This document shows positions 8,168 to 16,154 of a stretch of 64,000 bases of DNA, in pieces. The position numbers were made by a program, and so were the translations under genes. The stretch's first letter is position 1. Every line of letters starts with the position of its first letter. Below the pieces are notes generated by a model. It did not search any database. It was not told the origin of the DNA and saw only the letters and a program-made list of their open reading frames with translations. The stretch spans positions 248,001-312,000 of the forward strand of contig CAKMWI010000004.1 of NCBI GenBank assembly GCA_928722015.1. Reading direction: 5' to 3'. Source of the stretch: Candidatus Gastranaerophilales bacterium. Lineage in GTDB: Bacteria; Cyanobacteriota; Vampirovibrionia; Gastranaerophilales; Gastranaerophilaceae.

Positions 8168-10192
8168 TTATTCATTACAACCAAAAGCGATAGTAACGTG
8201 TTCCCTAGGATTTATTGCAGATATTTTATATCCGCGAGGATCAACAAGGTAAGCAAATTCATCACCGGTAGTTTGGAATAATCCCATAGTACCAGATAAG
8301 GCTGTTCTTGTTACGTCAATAGGAGCTTTGACAGTTTCAAATAAACCATCTCCTAAACTTCTTGCAGCAGCACCAAATTGACCTTGGAATGCATGACCCA
8401 GCATATAACCGGCATCATTAGAAACATTTTCAGCCGCATTGCCGACGTTGGTTAAGATACCACCTGCAGTTCTGCCGACAATACCTACTAGCGAACCTGC
8501 CCAAGTGAATGGAAGCTCAACCAGTCTGGCTACAGGGTTAACATTTTTAGATTTGTTAACTTGTGCTTGTAAAATTTGTTTAGGTAATTTAGTTTTGCAA
8601 TCTCCATTTTTGATTTCTGTGAAAGCAAGTTTTAAAGCTCCCTTTTCACATCCTGAAGGTCTTACTACTTCAACAACTTGTCCGGTAACAGTTGAGCCGC
8701 AAGGATATGTTACACCATTAATAGTGATATCTTCGAGAGTATTTGCTCGGAAGTATTGACCGACATGAGAAGATTTAGCTGTCAATTGGTCTATCATTGA
8801 AAGTTTCAATGTAGGAATTTTTACGATTTCTTCGTGTTCAATCAACGCGTTTTTCTCAACAGGGCAAGCCGGGCATATATTGTTTGCTGTTTTTGGGTTT
8901 GTATCATAGCCCAAAGCTACACGAACGGTTTGCATCATTGATGCAATATCAGCACGGGATGCATCTTTATTCGGCATAATCATATTAGGATTTGGTGAAT
9001 CCTTTAGGGCTCCACTGTCTAAAGATTTTGCAACCGGAATTCTGGCCCATCCAGGAATTTTATTTCCATCTGCATATTTGCTAAGTATTTCATCAGCTTT
9101 GCATTTGTCAATATCGCAGGTCATACCTTTAGCAATTGATGTTAATGCTTCAACTCGTGTTACCGGAGCTTGAGGTCTGAATGTTTTGTTTGGATATCCT
9201 TTGAGCAAATCTTCATCCACGGCTTTTGCAATTGCGGCGTTTGCCCAATTGTTTTTTGGGACATCAGAGAATAGAGCTTGTCTATCCATATCACAATTCA
9301 GATTAAAACCTTTAACTAACATTGTTGCAAATTCAGCTCTGGATATATTTTGATTTGGTTTAAATAATCCATCCGGATAACCTACAACAACATCGTTGAC
9401 TGCAAGTTTATCTATATCACATGCTGCCCAATGACTATTAGGTACATCAGGGAACATGCAGCCTCCTAAGGGAGCCGCAGCTCCTGTGATATTTTGAGGT
9501 ATTTCATAAGGAATTAAAGTCTTTTTAATTGCATTTATTGAGTTTGCAGATTGAATATCAATAGGGCAGGCGTTTCCGTCCATTTTTCTTTCATTTCTGT
9601 CAATTGTTATTCCGTTATACTTATTTGGTAATTCATTTAAGCATGGCATTTGTGTAGCTGCACCTGTTACTTGTCCATCTGTTGCAACTGTTGCACCTGA
9701 AATATTTGAAGACATTCTGCTTGCAGGACATCCTTTCATTGCAGTTTCGGTTGAAAAGATAGAATTTGCAGGTTCACCAACATAGTTATTTGTTCCGTAG
9801 ATAGCTTGCGGATAACCATATACCTGTTTCATTTCTGCCCTGTCCGGTTTTCCTATTTGAGGACATACAGCACAGGATGGTACAGCAGGTTTATCACAGC
9901 TGATTTCATCAGGACAGCCGCAGTCATCTTTTTTAGGTGGGCACGGACATGGTTCTTCTTTTTTTATTGGGCACGGTTGTTTCTTTTTGCACCCGCAATC
10001 CGGTAGAGCTTTTTTACATTTTGGGCAAGTTGTTTGTGGTGTATCACAAGGACATGCCGCACCTGTTACTACAGGTAAAGCTTCTTTAGGAGCCGGAGTG
10101 TTGCATGGGCAAGCTGCCATTGCAGAATTCAAGGAACACGTTGCTATTCCAACGGCAATCGCAGCTGCCACAGTTAGTTTTTTAATTGACAT
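8168..10192 (-). CDS. Cysteine-rich SLH-domain envelope protein
   Basis: A secreted protein of 674 residues from the ATG at 10192, chosen because a strong AGGAGGT lies 5 bases upstream and the signal peptide (cleavage probably at AMA|A, residue 26) then begins at the N-terminus. The first 85 mature residues contain 16 cysteines in CPC, CGC and CPKC units mixed with Lys and Pro. Three SLH modules follow at about residues 245-425 (FPDVPNSHWA, FSDVPKNNWA, and a more diverged third). The remaining C-terminal 230 residues have a beta-rich part and a Gly/Ala-rich amphipathic part (FTWAGSLVGIVGR). SLH modules anchor proteins to cell-wall polymers and, in diderms, link outer membrane to peptidoglycan. 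It has no porin-like barrel that I can see. Strong translation signals suggest high expression. Confidence 0.85.
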   Translation of the reverse strand: MSIKKLTVAAAIAVGIATCSLNSAMAACPCNTPAPKEALPVVTGAACPCDTPQTTCPKCKKALPDCGCKKKQPCPIKKEEPCPCPPKKDDCGCPDEISCDKPAVPSCAVCPQIGKPDRAEMKQVYGYPQAIYGTNNYVGEPANSIFSTETAMKGCPASRMSSNISGATVATDGQVTGAATQMPCLNELPNKYNGITIDRNERKMDGNACPIDIQSANSINAIKKTLIPYEIPQNITGAAAPLGGCMFPDVPNSHWAACDIDKLAVNDVVVGYPDGLFKPNQNISRAEFATMLVKGFNLNCDMDRQALFSDVPKNNWANAAIAKAVDEDLLKGYPNKTFRPQAPVTRVEALTSIAKGMTCDIDKCKADEILSKYADGNKIPGWARIPVAKSLDSGALKDSPNPNMIMPNKDASRADIASMMQTVRVALGYDTNPKTANNICPACPVEKNALIEHEEIVKIPTLKLSMIDQLTAKSSHVGQYFRANTLEDITINGVTYPCGSTVTGQVVEVVRPSGCEKGALKLAFTEIKNGDCKTKLPKQILQAQVNKSKNVNPVARLVELPFTWAGSLVGIVGRTAGGILTNVGNAAENVSNDAGYMLGHAFQGQFGAAARSLGDGLFETVKAPIDVTRTALSGTMGLFQTTGDEFAYLVDPRGYKISAINPREHVTIAFGCNE

Positions 10193-10256
10193 TTTTACCT
10201 CCTTGTTTGTGTGAGTTTTGTTTAAAATAAACAAAAGTTTTATTTAAAAAACAAAC

Positions 10257-10265
10257 TTTATACCA
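10257..10265 (-). promoter_or_regulatory. Putative extended -10 promoter of the SLH gene
   Basis: On the minus strand TGGTATAAA forms an extended -10 element. It would give a leader of about 55-60 bases rich in A and T before the strong AGGAGGT of the SLH gene. A convincing -35 box is not seen at 16-18 bases. Confidence 0.4.
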
Positions 10266-10303
10266 AATTATGTACTTTTCAAATACTTGAAAACATTAGC
10301 AGA

Positions 10304-10325
10304 ATTACTCATCCGGGCGGGTAAT
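10304..10325. promoter_or_regulatory. GC-rich imperfect 22-bp dyad upstream of the SLH gene
   Basis: The segment begins ATTAC and ends GTAAT around a central CCGG and is nearly symmetric. Its GC-rich core stands out in a strongly AT-rich spacer between the divergent SLH gene (minus) and the 47-codon ORF (plus). It could be an operator, but no regulator is identified. Confidence 0.35.
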
Positions 10326-10430
10326 ATTTAAAACTACTAAATTTGTAACAATTTGTGTATATCTAGCAATATTTTCACTTTTTGTGTTTTATTATATATG
10401 TGTGAAGTTTTAAATTGGTCAGGTGTGTAT

Positions 10431-10574
10431 ATGTTTAGTAAAGAATTTATGAAATTTTTATATGAATATCAAAAAGATGAGTTTAAGCAAAAAGAGCCGG
10501 AAAAACGTGAAATTCGTTTTAAAAACAATCGTGGTGGTAAATTAGCAGAAATTTTTATAACTGTAAAAGAATAA
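10431..10574 (+). CDS. Small charged protein, 47 residues
   Basis: From the ATG at 10431, which follows an AGGTG-type sequence, this frame encodes a 47-residue soluble, Lys/Glu-rich protein (starting MFSKEFMKFLYEYQ). A longer version from 10353 would have an unlikely N-terminus, so I chose the internal start. No domain is recognised. It stands alone between the SLH gene's upstream region and the probable small RNA. A 10-bp inverted repeat (TTAGCAGAAT at 10296-10305 and its complement at 10586-10595) flanks it. Whether it is translated is uncertain. Confidence 0.45.
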   Translation: MFSKEFMKFLYEYQKDEFKQKEPEKREIRFKNNRGGKLAEIFITVKE

Positions 10575-10616
10575 TGTTTTTACAGATTCTGCTAAAGGAT
10601 AATATTGTGTTTTTTG

Positions 10617-10750
10617 CAAAAAAAAGGACCTTAATGAATAAGGCCCTTGGAATGTAAACTTTGTACCATTCCTCGTAATAGTGAAGTGTGAAGTGTGTGC
10701 TTAAGTCTTTTGTGATTCCTCAATTTAAGCACTCCTCGTGTTTACATATA
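10617..10750 (-). ncRNA. Probable structured small RNA with three AGGA motifs
   Basis: The 314-base gap before surE has no good ORF but is highly structured on the minus strand. From 5' to 3' there is TGTAAAC (10746-10740) able to pair with GTTTACA (10659-10653), an 8-bp hairpin GTGCTTAA/TTAAGCAC (10732-10725 with 10704-10697) whose loop holds GAGGA, two further GAGGA motifs near 10737-10733 and 10674-10670, and an intrinsic terminator. Repeated unpaired GGA motifs resemble CsrA/RsmA-binding RNAs. On the opposite strand the same sites would read UCCUC, an anti-Shine-Dalgarno motif. The terminator's T-run supports the minus strand. No match to tmRNA, 6S or SRP RNA was evident by eye. Confidence 0.45.
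10618..10648 (-). terminator. Intrinsic terminator of the probable small RNA
   Basis: On the minus strand AAGGGCCTTA pairs with TAAGGTCCTT (one mismatch) over a 5-base loop and is followed by eight T residues (10625-10618). No coding gene on this strand ends here, which argues for a non-coding transcript. Confidence 0.7.
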
Positions 10751-10887
10751 TATAAAGTTTTTTTAGTATATAAAATTGCTATATTTTTTAAATTTATTGT
10801 AACAATCCTTAATATCGTGGAATTTAATTATTTGTAGCTTATACTATAGGTAGTAGATATATTGATTTGATTTTAGGGAGAGATTAT

Positions 10888-11682
10888 ATGAATATATTAA
10901 TTTCTAATGATGATGGAATTGCAGCGAACGGTATTAGAGCTTTAACTGAAGAATTATCTAAGGTACATAATGTATATGTTATAGCACCGGATAGAGAAAG
11001 AAGTGCAGCAGGGCATTCTTTAACATTACATACTCCTTTAAGAGTTGAAGAACTTGAGGTTACAAAGAATGGTGCAAAAAGAACTTGGGTTACAACAGGG
11101 ACTCCGGGTGATTGTGTAAAAATTGGTATTAATGCGATTCTTTCTAAAGATGAACAGCCAGATTTTGTTATTTCCGGTATAAATCATGGGCCTAATTTAG
11201 GAGCTGACATTTTATATTCAGGTACGGTAAGTTGTGCAATGGAGGGAGCGATGCTTGGTGTTCCAAGTATTGCGGTTTCTTTGGCTAGTATGCATGCAGA
11301 CTATGAAGATTTTAAATTTAGTGCTAAATTTGTGGCATCGCTGCTGGATAAGCTGAAAGAATTTCGATTCCCACAAAAAAGTATTTTAAATGTTAATATT
11401 CCATTATTGGATGCAGATGATATCGCAGGGGTTGCAATAACTGAGCTTGGGCGTAAAATGTTCACTGATGCTTATGAAAAGAGGGTTGATCCAAGAGGTA
11501 AAGTTTACTACTGGATGGCTGGAGAATTGATTACTGAACCTGAAGATGCTATGACTGATATTGCAGCGGTGAGAAATAATAAAATATCAATTACTCCTGT
11601 TACTTATGAAATGACTAAGACTGAGACAATGGCTGATTTAGATAAAGTTTTATGTTCAAAAGGCCTATGTGATTGGTTTTAG
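10888..11682 (+). CDS. surE: 5'-nucleotidase SurE
   Basis: SurE is a cytosolic metal-dependent phosphatase acting on nucleoside 5'- and 3'-monophosphates and short polyphosphate. The 264-residue protein starts MNILISNDDG with the metal-binding Asp-Asp pair, followed by VIAPDRERSAAGHSLTL and the SGINHGPNLGADILYSGTV block, all conserved in the family. The ATG at 10888 follows AGGGAGA with good spacing; an upstream in-frame TTG is less likely. The gene appears to be monocistronic, ending before a terminator. Confidence 0.96.
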   Translation: MNILISNDDGIAANGIRALTEELSKVHNVYVIAPDRERSAAGHSLTLHTPLRVEELEVTKNGAKRTWVTTGTPGDCVKIGINAILSKDEQPDFVISGINHGPNLGADILYSGTVSCAMEGAMLGVPSIAVSLASMHADYEDFKFSAKFVASLLDKLKEFRFPQKSILNVNIPLLDADDIAGVAITELGRKMFTDAYEKRVDPRGKVYYWMAGELITEPEDAMTDIAAVRNNKISITPVTYEMTKTETMADLDKVLCSKGLCDWF

Positions 11683-11717
11683 TATCTATTATTAAAAATT
11701 TTAGTTAATTTGTATGG

Positions 11718-11752
11718 CGTTGCATTCAGAATTCATGGATGCAACGTTTTTA
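11718..11752 (+). terminator. Intrinsic terminator after surE
   Basis: CGTTGCAT (11718-11725) pairs with ATGCAACG (11739-11746) around a 13-base loop, followed by a run of five T residues. Confidence 0.8.
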
Positions 11753-11803
11753 TTAATGAATTTTTATTAATTATAGGGGGTTATATTTTAGTTCAAGATA
11801 AGT

Positions 11804-11809
11804 TATAAT
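11804..11809 (+). promoter_or_regulatory. Putative -10 box before the 85-residue protein
   Basis: A perfect TATAAT lies 22 bases upstream of the ATG at 11832. A clear -35 box is not seen. Confidence 0.35.
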
Positions 11810-11831
11810 ATTAATATAGGATAAATGGGAT

Positions 11832-12089
11832 ATGGGATACATTTACTCAGGTTCAAATACAACTTTGCCTATAGGTAAAGTTATGGATTATAATAACACC
11901 AATCCTGCAAGTGGGGTTGCTGCATATAGGATGCTGGGGCCAAATATTGCTGTTTCTTCTGCATATCCTGAAAAAAGTGGATTTTCTGAAAATTTTTCTT
12001 CAGCCATATATGGAGAAGGTCCATATAGCCTATTACATCCAAATTCTCTGACAAATGAAGTTGCAAATAATCTTGATTTACTCGCATAA
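11832..12089 (+). CDS. Hypothetical small protein, 85 residues
   Basis: An 85-residue protein rich in Ser, Asn, Gly, Ala and Tyr with no signal peptide, transmembrane helix or recognised domain. The composition suggests a largely extended or disordered protein (segments such as YSGSNTTLPIG and AIYGEGPYSLLHP). A -10-like TATAAT lies upstream and a GGGATATGGG sequence near the start, though the ribosome binding site is not strong. Overlapping minus-strand frames of 68 and 76 codons exist, but their composition and lack of start signals make them less likely. Existence and role are uncertain. Confidence 0.45.
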   Translation: MGYIYSGSNTTLPIGKVMDYNNTNPASGVAAYRMLGPNIAVSSAYPEKSGFSENFSSAIYGEGPYSLLHPNSLTNEVANNLDLLA

Positions 12090-12196
12090 ATTTTGTAAAT
12101 ATTAAGTTCTGTAAACATAAGTGAATCTAAAAGGGCAATTCTAAATAAAAAAAATACTTTATATAAGAGTATAAAGGAAAGAGGATAATCGGTAAT

Positions 12197-12400
12197 ATGA
12201 AAGAACAGGAATTAAATACTTTGATGTCAGTTGTGTCAGATCCAATCAATAATGTGTATAAGATTGAATCATATAAAGATTTGGCTGAAATACAAAGAAT
12301 TATAAGAATTTTTAGTATTTCTGAAGAACAACATAACAAACATACAATGTTATCGATTAAGAATTTAGCAACATTACGTTTGGTTTTAAGTAATAATTAA
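12197..12400 (+). CDS. Hypothetical small helical protein, 67 residues
   Basis: A 67-residue acidic to neutral protein that looks alpha-helical (segments KDLAEIQRIIRIFSIS and MLSIKNLATLRLVLS). AGAGGA lies 11 bases upstream of the ATG, supporting translation. No domain is recognised and no partner gene is obvious; the terminator at 12433-12461 follows. Confidence 0.55.
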   Translation: MKEQELNTLMSVVSDPINNVYKIESYKDLAEIQRIIRIFSISEEQHNKHTMLSIKNLATLRLVLSNN

Positions 12401-12432
12401 TTAGGTTTATAGATAATATTCGGTAAAAGATA

Positions 12433-12461
12433 AAAAGCCCTTACTTATTGTAAGGGCTTTT
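12433..12461. terminator. Bidirectional intrinsic terminator
   Basis: AAAAGCCCTTAC pairs with GTAAGGGCTTTT around a TTATT loop. It lies between the convergent 67-residue ORF and dgkA, with A-rich and T-rich flanks usable in both directions. Confidence 0.85.
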
Positions 12462-12470
12462 CATTTCTAT

Positions 12471-12851
12471 TTATTTTGACAGGATGCTAATTATTGGAGG
12501 TGCAAATAGTAAAACTCCAATCATAACGGCCGTAATAGTTACGACCATAACCGCTCCTGCAGCAATATCTTTTGCCATTCCAACCATTCTGGAATATTTG
12601 TTGTGGAATATTGAATCTAATGAAAATTCTATTGCTGAATTAAACATTTCAGCAGAGATTACAAATGCTATTGTAAGTAGAAGAATACAAAACTGTACAA
12701 TAGAAAAGTTTAGGCAAAAGGCTGTGATTAAAACAAGTACAGCTGCAAAAAAGTGTATTCTTATATTTCGTTCACTTTTTATAGAAAGTCTCATACCTTT
12801 TCTAGCATTTTTGAAAGTGTTGGCAAAGTTTTGTTTTTTAAATTTTGTCAT
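12471..12851 (-). CDS. dgkA: Diacylglycerol/undecaprenol kinase family protein
   Basis: A 126-residue integral membrane kinase with three hydrophobic helices. The conserved catalytic blocks are AEMFNSAIE (about residues 68-76) and the following AKDIAAGAVM (about 93-102). In E. coli this family phosphorylates diacylglycerol; in many other bacteria it phosphorylates undecaprenol for cell-wall lipid recycling, and sequence alone does not separate the two. The start overlaps the end of ybeY by 14 bases, so pgpH, ybeY and dgkA form an operon, an order also known in other bacteria. Confidence 0.9.
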   Translation of the reverse strand: MTKFKKQNFANTFKNARKGMRLSIKSERNIRIHFFAAVLVLITAFCLNFSIVQFCILLLTIAFVISAEMFNSAIEFSLDSIFHNKYSRMVGMAKDIAAGAVMVVTITAVMIGVLLFAPPIISILSK

Positions 12852-13356
12852 ACTTGATTCCTATACTGTTCAATGCATCTTTTTGATGCTTAACTACGAA
12901 ATTGAAGTCTTCTTCTGTTTGATGGTCAAATCCGAGAAGATGTAAAATTCCATGGCTAATTAGAAAGGTTAATTCTATTTCTTTTGATATTACTTTTTTT
13001 TCAGATTCTTCAATAACCTTATCTAATGCTATTATAATCTCTCCTAAATTAATTTCCATATCAAGAACAAATTTTTCATCCTCAGATGAATCTGCAAATA
13101 CTGCAAATGTGATTATATCTGCAGGGTAGTCTTTATTTCGGTATTCAAGATTTATTTTGTGTGTTTTTTCGCCGGTGCAGAATAAAAAATCGAAGGCTAT
13201 GGAATTGTAGGTATAGTTATTCAGGCAAGAATTATTTGCAATTTCCGGTACTGACAAATAATAGTTAAAAATATTTTTAATATTAGTTGTTAAGTTTTCA
13301 ATATTAGGCTTCCAGCCAGGATATTCATTTTCAATAAATAGGTTAAATTTTATCAT
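12838..13356 (-). CDS. ybeY: Endoribonuclease YbeY (rRNA maturation factor)
   Basis: YbeY is a zinc-dependent endoribonuclease involved in 16S rRNA 3'-end maturation and ribosome quality control. The 172-residue protein carries the zinc-site block SHGILHLLGFDHQTEED close to the C-terminus, with the three expected histidines, and an upstream region (DIITFAVF) corresponding to the conserved YPADIITF-type motif. It overlaps pgpH by 4 bases and dgkA by 14 bases. The length is normal for the family. Confidence 0.95.
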   Translation of the reverse strand: MIKFNLFIENEYPGWKPNIENLTTNIKNIFNYYLSVPEIANNSCLNNYTYNSIAFDFLFCTGEKTHKINLEYRNKDYPADIITFAVFADSSEDEKFVLDMEINLGEIIIALDKVIEESEKKVISKEIELTFLISHGILHLLGFDHQTEEDFNFVVKHQKDALNSIGIKYDKI

Positions 13357-15602
13357 AGGTCCTTTGTATTTTTATTATTATTTAAGTCATGTTTATTGTT
13401 ATCATTATTTGTTTCAGTTTTTGTACCGTTTTTTGTGTCTTCGAGTTCTTTAATTTTTCTTTCTAAATCTTCATCTAATGCTTTATGTGGTATTTCTATT
13501 TTATTTTTGGCAAATTCTTCTGCTATATTTTCTTGATATTTTATTCTGTTGTGTTGCATTCCTCTTAAAATTCGACTGAATGTAGCTGCAATAATTTTAA
13601 TATCTTTTAATGTAAGCGGGCTGTCTGCAAGTTGTCCATCATTAAGTCTTTCAACAATAATTTTGTCTATGATATTCTCTATTTCTTCTGTGGTAGCCCC
13701 TTTCATTGCCCTTACTGCAGATTCTACCGCATCAGCAAGCATAAGGATTGCTGTTTCTTTTCTATTAGGTTTTGGCCCTGTATAGCGGAATTGTTCTTCT
13801 TTAACATTTTCAATGCCTTCTTCTTGTACGGCTTGATTGTAAAAATATTTTGCCAGTCCTTCTCCGTGGTGTTGAAGAATAAAGTCATTAATTATACTTG
13901 GTAGTCCATATTCTTTTGCTAACTCAATACCGTCTTTCGGATGTGCTGTAATTACCATTTTACTTAATCGAGGATTAAGTGAGTTGTGAGGGTTTTCAAT
14001 GCTGAAGTATGATTGATTTTCAACAAAGAAAAGAGGTCTTTTAAGTTTACCTATATCATGGTAAAAAGCTCCAACTCTAGCTAAAATCGGGTTAGCGCCG
14101 ATTGCTTCTGCAGCTGCTTCGCATAGTGTTGAAACCATAAGACTATGGTGATAGGTTCCAGGTGCTTCTATTTGCAGTCGTTTTAAAAGAGGTTGATTGT
14201 GATCTCCGAGTTCTGCAAGACCATAAGGTGTAATAATATGGAACGTGCTTTCTAATAACGGAGAGACCCCAAGTGCGACTATTGAACTTATAAGTCCATT
14301 GGTGAATATAAATATACAATTTCTTAGAATCAAATAGTTACTTACATCAATCAGACATTTGTCAATAAAATATAGACTCAGCATAATTAATACCCCGGCA
14401 ATACCAAGGTTGAATCCGACTTTGATTAGGTCAAAACGTCGGGAGTATCTTATTTTTGATACAGTAATCATTCCGATTAATGATAAAACGATAAATATTA
14501 TAAAAAATTGAGCTTCATATTGCATTCCTACTGTTAAAATTATTAGCATAAGAGTTGATAGTAAAAACGCAATACGCGGACTCAGAAATATTGCTGAAAT
14601 AATTATTACTGCTGGTAAAGGCAGTATATATGGAGAAAATCCAGTTGGTAGGACTACTGCAATTGAGCAGGTAATAGCAGTAAGCATACCGGCGAGAGAT
14701 AAATATCTTGGTTCCAAAAATTCTTTTTCAAAGAATTTGAGATATGCCATAAAGATAATTGTTACAAGTAATACTAATATATATATAGATAAAATTCCCT
14801 GCAAGTTTAGTTCATACACATTGTAACCTGCTTCTCTAAGTGCATCTCGTTTTAATCTTGTTACAGGTTCACCCTCAAATACTATTTTTTCTCCTTTTTG
14901 GAATGTAACTTTGTAAGGTTTTACTGAATCTTGTGCATTCATTCTTGCAATTTCTGTTGCAGCATCGTCAACTACTAAATTAGGAACGATAACTTGTTCA
15001 AGTAATGCGCTTATAACCGATACTTGTCTTTTGGAAACGTTTGTAACCAGATTGTTTTGTATTAGGGAAGTAATATTATCTTTTTCATAATCTTTTTCAG
15101 TAATCCCAACTTGAAGAATATTTACCAGTGATAAAGAGGCTTTATCAAAGGCTTCTCTTAAGCTTTGGTCATCTACATTTAATAAAAAATCAATAATAAA
15201 ATCTTTTTTAGGGTTATCTGATAAATCAAATAATACATTAAGTTCAGAGATCTTTTCTTGCCTGGTGGTATTTTTCTTTCGGATTTGTAATACAGAATTT
15301 TGAATAGTTTCAAGGTTAGATTTGATAAAATCATCTTCAGCCGGCACCAGAATAGGTTCAACTTTTTGTGCAACTTCTCGTTTATGTTGTTCTGTTCTTT
15401 TAACATCTTCAACAGTTAGAGTTTTTTGGGCTATAATGTCCTTTTTGCTTATTCCATTTTCAATAATTGTTTGGAAAAAGAAATTTTGGGATGATATAAT
15501 AGCCGTAATTAAAAATGTAAAAGAAATCAAATAAAAGAACTTTACGACTTTAGACGAAGTTAAGAATTCTTTCGCCCTTTCAAGATATTCACTTTTTATC
15601 AT
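13353..15602 (-). CDS. pgpH: PgpH-type 7TM-HD cyclic di-AMP phosphodiesterase
   Basis: A 749-residue membrane phosphodiesterase. An N-terminal transmembrane helix (about 20-40) is followed by an extracytoplasmic 7TMR-HDED region (about 45-265), seven transmembrane helices (about 270-460) and a cytoplasmic HD domain with FYHDIGKLKRP, HPKDGIELAKEYGLP and QHHGEG, then a charged C-terminal tail. Characterised PgpH proteins hydrolyse c-di-AMP, so this organism probably uses that signal; a diadenylate cyclase gene is not in the window. It is the first gene of the pgpH-ybeY-dgkA operon. Confidence 0.9.
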   Translation of the reverse strand: MIKSEYLERAKEFLTSSKVVKFFYLISFTFLITAIISSQNFFFQTIIENGISKKDIIAQKTLTVEDVKRTEQHKREVAQKVEPILVPAEDDFIKSNLETIQNSVLQIRKKNTTRQEKISELNVLFDLSDNPKKDFIIDFLLNVDDQSLREAFDKASLSLVNILQVGITEKDYEKDNITSLIQNNLVTNVSKRQVSVISALLEQVIVPNLVVDDAATEIARMNAQDSVKPYKVTFQKGEKIVFEGEPVTRLKRDALREAGYNVYELNLQGILSIYILVLLVTIIFMAYLKFFEKEFLEPRYLSLAGMLTAITCSIAVVLPTGFSPYILPLPAVIIISAIFLSPRIAFLLSTLMLIILTVGMQYEAQFFIIFIVLSLIGMITVSKIRYSRRFDLIKVGFNLGIAGVLIMLSLYFIDKCLIDVSNYLILRNCIFIFTNGLISSIVALGVSPLLESTFHIITPYGLAELGDHNQPLLKRLQIEAPGTYHHSLMVSTLCEAAAEAIGANPILARVGAFYHDIGKLKRPLFFVENQSYFSIENPHNSLNPRLSKMVITAHPKDGIELAKEYGLPSIINDFILQHHGEGLAKYFYNQAVQEEGIENVKEEQFRYTGPKPNRKETAILMLADAVESAVRAMKGATTEEIENIIDKIIVERLNDGQLADSPLTLKDIKIIAATFSRILRGMQHNRIKYQENIAEEFAKNKIEIPHKALDEDLERKIKELEDTKNGTKTETNNDNNKHDLNNNKNTKDL

Positions 15603-15717
15603 ATATATTTTTCCTATTTTAAAATCTATTTTTATATATCATTTTATACCCTAGTAAAAATTTTTCAAGTCTCGGTAAAAATATATACTATATAAGGATT
15701 AGTATTATTTGTAAATT

Positions 15718-15757
15718 TCAACAAAAAAGACCGCATTTATGCGGTCTTTTTTGTTGA
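15718..15757. terminator. Intrinsic terminator with perfect 18-bp stem
   Basis: TCAACAAAAAAGACCGCA pairs exactly with TGCGGTCTTTTTTGTTGA around a TTTA loop. It lies just past the stop of the first YtxH gene (minus strand) and upstream of pgpH, ending the YtxH-DUF948-YtxH unit. Confidence 0.85.
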
Positions 15758-15770
15758 TTACTTTTTGAAA

Positions 15771-16085
15771 CTAAGCTTCAGGTTGTAATTTTGCAGTTGC
15801 TTTTGTTTCTTTTGAATCTTCATTTTTAGAATCTTTTTGTTTGCTAATTAGGTCTTGTAGTTTTTCCTTTATTTCTTCTCCTTTTTTTTGAAGATCAGAA
15901 ACTGCATCGTCAGCTTTTGATTGGATTTGTTTAGCTGTTTCATCTGCTCTTCTTGCCATATCCTGTGCTGATTCAGATAATAATTTTCTTGTTTCTTCTC
16001 CTGATTTTGGAGCTAGTAATATACCTGCGATGGCACCAATTGCACCGCCAACTACAAAACCTGCTAAAAATTTAGATACTGACAT
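15771..16085 (-). CDS. YtxH-domain membrane-associated protein (copy A)
   Basis: A 104-residue protein with a Gly/Ala-rich hydrophobic N-terminal segment (FLAGFVVGGAIGAIAGILLAPKSGEETR), the signature of YtxH-domain proteins, followed by a highly charged amphipathic helix (about 40-85) and a disordered tail. The family is linked to envelope or general stress responses in Bacillus but its biochemical function is unknown. It is a paralogue of the protein at 16544-16873, and a DUF948 protein lies between them. Confidence 0.8.
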   Translation of the reverse strand: MSVSKFLAGFVVGGAIGAIAGILLAPKSGEETRKLLSESAQDMARRADETAKQIQSKADDAVSDLQKKGEEIKEKLQDLISKQKDSKNEDSKETKATAKLQPEA

Positions 16086-16154
16086 ATTTATTCTCCTTTT
16101 TTATCTTACATATTATAAATCTGATTTTGGGAAAAGGTATTCCCTGAATGTTTA

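Noticed and set aside
10617..10750. Plus-strand reading of the small RNA with anti-Shine-Dalgarno UCCUC motifs
   Set aside because: The strong T-run terminator is on the minus strand and no equal terminator is seen on the plus strand, so this is the less likely reading.
12484..12945. 153-codon plus-strand frame across dgkA and ybeY
   Set aside because: It is antisense to two overlapping genes with clear family motifs and has no start signals or domain.
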